Source: an uncultured Alphaproteobacteria bacterium
GTDB lineage: Bacteria > Pseudomonadota > Alphaproteobacteria > Rs-D84
Direction: 5' to 3'
NCBI GenBank assembly: GCA_946611025.1
Contig: CAMOCR010000049.1
Coordinates: forward strand, 1 to 5,298
Length of the DNA stretch: 5,298 bases
Part shown: piece after piece, positions 1 through 3,451 of the stretch
Numbering within the stretch: the stretch's first letter is position 1
Layout: the number at the start of each line of letters is the position of its first letter
Notes under the pieces: generated by a model
Told to the model about the DNA's origin: nothing
The model's database searches: none
Seen by the model: only the letters and a program-made list of their open reading frames with translations
Program-made: the position numbers and the translations under genes

Positions 1-85
1 TGGTGCGACCAGGGGGACTTGAACCCCCAAGGATTTCTCCACAGCATCCTTAGTGCTGCGCGTGTACCAGTTTCGCCATGGTCGC
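1..85 (-). tRNA. tRNA-Leu, anticodon AAG, CCA encoded
   Basis: Read on the minus strand, the segment folds as a complete class II tRNA. The acceptor stem GCGACCA pairs with TGGTCGC, followed by discriminator A and an encoded CCA at positions 1-3. The D arm has a GCG/CGC stem with a GGTA-containing loop. The anticodon stem CAGCA/TGCTG encloses the 7-nt loop CTAAGGA. A long variable arm (GGA-GAAA-TCC) and a T arm GGGGG-TTCAAGT-CCCCC complete it. The long variable arm and A73 fit leucine. Counting U33 in the loop puts the anticodon at 49-51, reading AAG, which decodes CUU and, if A34 becomes inosine, also CUC and CUA. Bacteria normally use GAG here, so the anticodon is odd, but all arms pair fully and the gene looks intact. 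The 5' end overlaps the first unit of a tandem repeat. Confidence 0.95.
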
Positions 86-234
86 AAAACTACCACTTTG
101 CACCATGGCGGCACTTCGTAGTCACCATGGTCACAAAACTACCACTTTGCACCATGGCGGCACTTCGTAGTCACCATGGTCACAAAACTATCACTTTGCG
201 CCATGGCGGCACTTCGTAGTCACCATGGTCACAA
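76..234. repeat. 49-bp tandem repeat, three units plus partial fourth, at tRNA 5' end
   Basis: Units run 76-124, 125-173 and 174-222, and a partial copy of about 12 bp covers 223-234. Units 1 and 2 differ at one base (G84 versus A133). Units 2 and 3 differ at two bases (C142 versus T191, A151 versus G200). Each unit begins CCATGGTC(A/G)C, the reverse complement of the tRNA 5' end, and carries a second CCATGG 27 bp further on. The first ten bases of unit 1 are part of the tRNA gene itself. The period is not a multiple of three and shows no codon pattern, so reading frames crossing it are unlikely to be genes. On the minus strand the array lies directly upstream of the tRNA, so it probably forms part of the tRNA leader or promoter region. 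Confidence 0.95.
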
Positions 235-240
235 TTGTGA
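229..240. promoter_or_regulatory. Perfect 12-bp palindrome TCACAATTGTGA
   Basis: The bases read identically on both strands and are followed on the + strand by a run of six T. The palindrome starts inside the partial fourth repeat copy and extends into unique sequence. It lies between the tRNA and the first protein gene, downstream of the minus-strand promoter candidate. It could be an operator half-site pair for a dimeric regulator. As a hairpin it has no loop, so it is a poor terminator. The role is inferred only from symmetry and position. Confidence 0.3.
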
Positions 241-254
241 TTTTTTACCGCCAC

Positions 255-283
255 ATTGTTGCAAGAAGTGTTTTGATTTTCAA
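255..283 (-). promoter_or_regulatory. Candidate minus-strand promoter for tRNA-Leu
   Basis: On the minus strand, TTGAAA (278-283) is followed after 17 bp by AACAAT (255-260), which matches four of six -10 consensus bases. A start near 248 would give a leader of about 160 nt that includes the whole tandem repeat before the tRNA 5' end at 85. No better sigma-70-like pair was found by eye within the repeats. The -35 box shares one base with the + strand promoter candidate. This is weak evidence from motif spacing only. Confidence 0.25.
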
Positions 284-300
284 CCGTTTTATGATAAAAT
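273..300 (+). promoter_or_regulatory. Candidate promoter of the omptin-like gene
   Basis: TTGATT (273-278) and TAAAAT (295-300) are separated by 16 bp, each matching four or five of six sigma-70 consensus bases. Transcription would start near 307, giving a short leader of about 22 nt before the ATG at 329. The placement supports starting the protein at 329 rather than at an in-frame ATG inside the repeats. Confidence 0.5.
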
Positions 301-328
301 ATTACATACAGATTGTGGGACGGGAAAT

Positions 329-1816
329 ATGCACAAATATACCTTGTGGAATGTTTTAGTGTGTTTGGCATTGCCAATGGTGGCAAATGCGGCTGGTACA
401 TACTATACTGGCGCGGCATATCAACCCGCACAATATCGTTATGGCCAGACTGGAACATATGCAACATCGGGCTATGGTCGCGCGGCAACAAATGCGGCAT
501 CTGGGGTGCAATATAATGGCTATGCCCGACCGGCAAATAATTCGTATTATCAAACAACAAGCGCCGGTCAAACCAATGCCCGAACCACACAATCACAACA
601 ATCGTCAAAATCGGGTTCGTCAAGAAATGGTTTCTTTGTGAACGCCGGAATATCGCATGAGGCGGCATCGTGGCAAATCGAAATGACAAAAGTTGCAAAT
701 TCAATGTTGCACTATGACAATGTGGCGTGGAATGTGTTTGATGTTAATGGCGGTTATATTTTTGATTTAGGCAGCACCAAGGTACAAGTTGATGCAGGCT
801 TTAAATACGGTATGCAATGGGGTGATGCCACCATGAACGATGATGATATTTCAAATGGTGGTTTTGATCCAATCGAATTCTGGCAAGATGTTGATGGTGA
901 TGAAGAAATTACCCCGGGGGTTGATACATATATTGGAACATCGGCACGTCATGCGCTGTCGGTTGGAACCAGTAATGATGGAAACCTGTTGGGATTTAAT
1001 GTCGGGGTTGGTTTGACCGATTTCTTGAAACTGGGTAATTTGAAAATAACACCATCGGTTGGTTATCGTTATTTTAAATATAAACTGGAAACAAAAGACA
1101 ATTATGGGTTGTCTGTGACCAGTGCAGCATGTTTTTCATATGAAAATGGTGAAATGCAATGTGACCCACTGATATATTTGTATAATACCGATTCTGATGG
1201 AAATGTTGTTGGTACCCCCCAGGAAGTGTGGCGCACCAATGGTGGTGAACCAATGCGAATTTATTCTGGGTATGATTATATTGATACCGACCAGACATAT
1301 TATTATACACAATCTGGAACCAGCCATTCATACGAAACGGAATGGTCGGGACCGTATGTTGCGCTGGATGTGTTATATGATATAAATCAAAATAATTTTG
1401 TAAATGGTCGTGTGGAATTGGGCTTTCCGGGATATACATCAACGGGCGACCAACCATATCGTTGGGATTGGGCGCATCCAAAAAGTGTCGAAGATTCATC
1501 TGGAATGTTTTCGGCGTTGCACTTGGGGTTGTTGGCAAATTGGAAAACCGCAATTACAAACAACATATGGCTGTCGATTGGTATGACATATGATTACTAT
1601 ACGGTCAGTGGCGCGGATGCCAAGACATATTTAAATAAATCGTTATACAATAAGTTATCGGCTTTGACGAACCCCACAGATTCAGAAGTAAACCAGGCTA
1701 ACTATTTATTATCAGCCAGTGAAAATTGTGGCGGTTGGGTTTGTGAATCTAAGAAAGAAGTTGATTCAGTGTATAAATCAATGGGAATTCGCGTTGGTGT
1801 TGACGCGCGATTCTAA
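329..1816 (+). CDS. Omptin-like outer-membrane beta-barrel protein (putative protease)
   Basis: This 495-residue protein starts at ATG 329, preceded by purine-rich GGGACGGGA (317-325). Residues 1-22 form a signal peptide ending VANAA. The same frame is open upstream to ATG 176, but that adds repeat-encoded residues ahead of a good signal peptide, so I rejected it. Residues 23-100 are low complexity, rich in Tyr, Gly, Gln, Asn, Ser and Ala. From about 125 the pattern is alternating strands and loops, ending IRVGVDARF with the C-terminal Phe typical of BAM substrates. Segments line up in order with OmpT as I remember it: MNDDDI (169-174) with its MVDQDW, SARH (205-208) with SRH, GPYVALDVLYDIN (341-353) with MPYIGL, and DWAH (380-383) with DEH. 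The paired Asp (171, 173) is kept, while the Asp-His pair has one extra residue. The loop at about 262-335 is longer than in OmpT. Four Cys (268, 278, 467, 472) lie outside the signal peptide. Secretion to the outer membrane is well supported; protease activity is uncertain. Confidence 0.7.
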   Translation: MHKYTLWNVLVCLALPMVANAAGTYYTGAAYQPAQYRYGQTGTYATSGYGRAATNAASGVQYNGYARPANNSYYQTTSAGQTNARTTQSQQSSKSGSSRNGFFVNAGISHEAASWQIEMTKVANSMLHYDNVAWNVFDVNGGYIFDLGSTKVQVDAGFKYGMQWGDATMNDDDISNGGFDPIEFWQDVDGDEEITPGVDTYIGTSARHALSVGTSNDGNLLGFNVGVGLTDFLKLGNLKITPSVGYRYFKYKLETKDNYGLSVTSAACFSYENGEMQCDPLIYLYNTDSDGNVVGTPQEVWRTNGGEPMRIYSGYDYIDTDQTYYYTQSGTSHSYETEWSGPYVALDVLYDINQNNFVNGRVELGFPGYTSTGDQPYRWDWAHPKSVEDSSGMFSALHLGLLANWKTAITNNIWLSIGMTYDYYTVSGADAKTYLNKSLYNKLSALTNPTDSEVNQANYLLSASENCGGWVCESKKEVDSVYKSMGIRVGVDARF

Positions 1817-1826
1817 TAATTGTTGC

Positions 1827-1832
1827 GGGTGA
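1827..1832 (+). promoter_or_regulatory. Possible ribosome binding site GGGTGA, start ambiguous
   Basis: GGGTGA contains GGTGA, which can pair with the 3' tail of 16S rRNA. It lies 8 nt before an ATG at 1841, which is in frame with the ATGs at 1850 and 1859. The ATG at 1859 gives the most typical signal peptide (MKKLL...) but has no good Shine-Dalgarno sequence of its own. The true start may therefore be 1841, adding MCIMCD to the N-terminus. Confidence 0.35.
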
Positions 1833-1858
1833 AATATTTTATGTGTATCATGTGTGAT

Positions 1859-2464
1859 ATGAAAAAATTACTGATTGCATTTTTTGGGTTGGTTTTTGTT
1901 TGTGGTGCACATGCCGCCGATTTGGTGGGGTCGGCATGGGTGAACATGACCAGTGATACATCATCGACCGCCAAGACAATGGCAATAAATGATGCACGCC
2001 GTCAAATCTTGATTGAAAAATTGGGCGCATATTCAATGACCGACCAATTGGTGCCGGCGGTGCGTTCGGCAAAAAGCACAGAACTGGTAAATCTAATTGC
2101 CGAAACAAATATTGACAATGAAAAGATTTCAAATACGGCATATTCTGCAAAAATCACCATGACAATCGACAAGGTTGCCGCGCGCAATTGGATGGCGGAA
2201 AACAATATTCAAAATTGGTTAAATGACGGTTCGTCAACCGACATGTTTGTTGCAAATATCACATTGCGTGACCCATTGGGTGATTGGGCGGATTTTAATC
2301 GTGTTATGCGTGGTGAACGGGTTGATGTGATGACTAAATATATTTCTGGGAAAAATATAACGGTTGAATTGCCGGCATCATCGCGCACAGTAATTGCGGC
2401 GGCATTGCGTGGGGCGGGGTGGCGTACCAGTGTCACCGACAATGTTATGCGTATATGGAAATAA
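1859..2464 (+). CDS. Exported protein of unknown function, weakly DUF2066-like
   Basis: From ATG 1859 the product is 201 residues with a clear signal peptide, MKKLLIAFFGLVFVCGAHAA, and predicted cleavage before D21. An in-frame ATG at 1841 has better Shine-Dalgarno spacing and is a real alternative. The mature part has two regions. Residues 38-120 contain a helix-like TAKTMAINDARRQILIEKLG, then AYSAKITMTIDKVAARNWM and a final NW, which resembles the order seen in DUF2066 and related periplasmic proteins (an Ala/Arg helix, then a strand with FD-like residues, then a conserved Trp). Residues 129-201 look like a small alpha-beta domain with LRDPLGDWADF and GAGWR. The only Cys is in the signal peptide and is not in a lipobox. 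It follows the omptin-like gene by 42 bp with no terminator between, so they are probably co-transcribed. Export is likely; the family is a guess from pattern and no function is assigned. Confidence 0.75.
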   Translation: MKKLLIAFFGLVFVCGAHAADLVGSAWVNMTSDTSSTAKTMAINDARRQILIEKLGAYSMTDQLVPAVRSAKSTELVNLIAETNIDNEKISNTAYSAKITMTIDKVAARNWMAENNIQNWLNDGSSTDMFVANITLRDPLGDWADFNRVMRGERVDVMTKYISGKNITVELPASSRTVIAAALRGAGWRTSVTDNVMRIWK

Positions 2465-2486
2465 TAATCAATATCGCGAATATTTC

Positions 2487-2515
2487 TTGACACCCGAACA
2501 TGTTGCGGGTATTTT
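2487..2515 (+). promoter_or_regulatory. Promoter with consensus -35 for the 290-residue barrel gene
   Basis: TTGACA (2487-2492) is a perfect -35 consensus. After exactly 17 bp comes TATTTT (2510-2515), matching four of six -10 bases. Transcription would start near 2522, about 19 nt before the ATG at 2541. The spacer and -10 are the same bases as the terminator-like hairpin and T-run that end the upstream operon. Confidence 0.6.
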
Positions 2516-2517
2516 TT
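2492..2517 (+). terminator. Short rho-independent terminator candidate
   Basis: ACCCG (2492-2496) pairs with CGGGT (2506-2510) around a 9-nt loop containing AACATGTT, followed by A and six T (2512-2517). The 5-bp stem is short, so termination may be partial. It lies 27 bp after the stop codon of the small exported protein and would end that operon. Every base also belongs to, or borders, the downstream promoter. Confidence 0.5.
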
Positions 2518-2533
2518 CATAGTATTAATCAAA

Positions 2534-2538
2534 GGGGG
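2534..2538 (+). promoter_or_regulatory. Ribosome binding site GGGGG, closely spaced
   Basis: A purine run, AAAGGGGGAA, ends directly at ATG 2541, leaving only 2 nt between the G-run and the start codon, which is tighter than usual. The next codon is TTG (2544), which would have 5-nt spacing. Either start keeps the signal peptide, since only the first residue differs. I keep ATG as the more likely start. Confidence 0.4.
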
Positions 2539-2540
2539 AA

Positions 2541-3413
2541 ATGTTGAAAAAAATATCAATGTTAGTTTTGGCGGCAATGTTGCCAATGGCGGCAAATGCG
2601 GCGGATGGGCATGATTTGAAATTAGATATTCGCCGTATCGGTTTGGATTTATCAAAGACAACGGTACGTAATGCCGATAAATACCAAAATTCACCAGTTC
2701 AGGCATTAAAGGCCGATGACCAAGAATTCGTCAAGGGTGTTTGGGATACGGTTCTGGAATATAAATATGACGATTTGAAATGGGATAATTCGCTGTTTAT
2801 GGAATACGGTAAAACGACATTGGAAAAGTATACCGGCGAAAAGGTCACCAACGAAAACGCGGATAAATTCTTGCTGACATCTGATTTGGCATGGGCGCAT
2901 TGGCATTTTGGTGATTTGAAATTCGGTCCAATGGTGCGTGCGGCATATGAAACAGAATTCGAAGCATCGGGTGATGCGCCGCGTCAAAATGTTATTCGTG
3001 TGAATGCCGGTTTGGCATTATTTGACCACCCGATTATCAAAAGTTTATATGTGACGGGTCTGTACGAATATGATTTTACATATGCTGATAATAAAATAAA
3101 CAAGGGTGCCGTCGAAGCCGGTTGGCGTTTGGAATATCAAATTCGTGATGGTGTGAAATTATCGACCAATGGTTATTATCGTGAATATTTGACATATTCT
3201 GCATACGAAGACACCGATTTGAAACGTGATTTCAGTGCAACGGCACGTATGGATACAAATCTGTGGAACAATTTCACAATGGGGCCATATGTTCAATATC
3301 GTATTGCAAAATCACGTGATACCGATGTTTACGGCAGCAACTTTATGATTGGTTTATCATTTAACTATATTGCAAAGTATGATTTGTTAAATTATGGTAC
3401 CGATGCCGAATAA
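2541..3413 (+). CDS. Putative outer-membrane beta-barrel protein
   Basis: The product is 290 residues with a signal peptide, MLKKISMLVLAAMLPMAANA, and cleavage near residues 20-22. The mature chain lacks Cys and is rich in aromatic residues in alternating strand-like stretches, for example VLEYKYDDLKWDNSLFMEYG (71-90), LKFGPMVRAAYETEF (126-140), SLYVTGLYEYDFTYA (168-182) and FMIGLSFNYI (268-277). Charged turns separate them, as expected of a small barrel of about 8-12 strands. The section with KWDNSLFMEYGK followed by NADKFLLTSDLAW recalls DUF3078-type barrels, but only loosely. The last strand is followed by about 13 extra residues (AKYDLLNYGTDAE), so the protein lacks a terminal Phe. It has its own promoter at 2487 and ends in a strong terminator, so it appears to be a single-gene unit. 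No substrate or function can be named from sequence. Confidence 0.8.
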   Translation: MLKKISMLVLAAMLPMAANAADGHDLKLDIRRIGLDLSKTTVRNADKYQNSPVQALKADDQEFVKGVWDTVLEYKYDDLKWDNSLFMEYGKTTLEKYTGEKVTNENADKFLLTSDLAWAHWHFGDLKFGPMVRAAYETEFEASGDAPRQNVIRVNAGLALFDHPIIKSLYVTGLYEYDFTYADNKINKGAVEAGWRLEYQIRDGVKLSTNGYYREYLTYSAYEDTDLKRDFSATARMDTNLWNNFTMGPYVQYRIAKSRDTDVYGSNFMIGLSFNYIAKYDLLNYGTDAE

Positions 3414-3414
3414 T

Positions 3415-3451
3415 AAATAAAGAACCGCCAAACATGGCGGTTCTTTATTTT
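3415..3451. terminator. Strong bidirectional terminator between convergent genes
   Basis: A perfect 15-bp stem (3415-3429 with 3436-3450) encloses the 6-nt loop AAACAT. The core AAAGAACCGCC/GGCGGTTCTTT is GC-rich near the loop and A/T-rich at its base, giving a T-rich 3' tail on either strand. It begins just after the stop codon of the barrel gene (3411-3413). On the other strand it contains the stop codon of the pbpC-like gene (3445-3447). It should stop both convergent transcripts. Confidence 0.92.

Noticed and set aside
19..219. Open frame of 66 codons on the + strand
   Set aside because: It is antisense to the tRNA and runs through the tandem repeats, whose 49-bp period is not codon-based. 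It has no ribosome binding site or recognisable protein features.
76..234. CRISPR array
   Set aside because: The 49-bp units are directly tandem with no unique spacers between them, and no cas genes are present.
176..328. N-terminal extension of the omptin-like gene from ATG 176
   Set aside because: The extra 51 residues come from repeat and promoter sequence and would bury a good signal peptide. The promoter candidate at 273-300 lies downstream of this ATG.
180..704. Minus-strand open frame of 174 codons
   Set aside because: It is antisense to the repeats and to the real omptin-like gene, has His/Pro-rich composition typical of a shadow frame, and shows no domain pattern.
1074..1553. Minus-strand open frame of 159 codons
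   Set aside because: It is antisense to the barrel coding region, with His- and Asn-rich composition that reflects the other strand's codon use.
1859..1918. Lipoprotein signal at Cys 15 of the small exported protein
   Set aside because: The residues before the Cys (VFV) do not fit a lipobox, and a normal AHA-A cleavage site follows.
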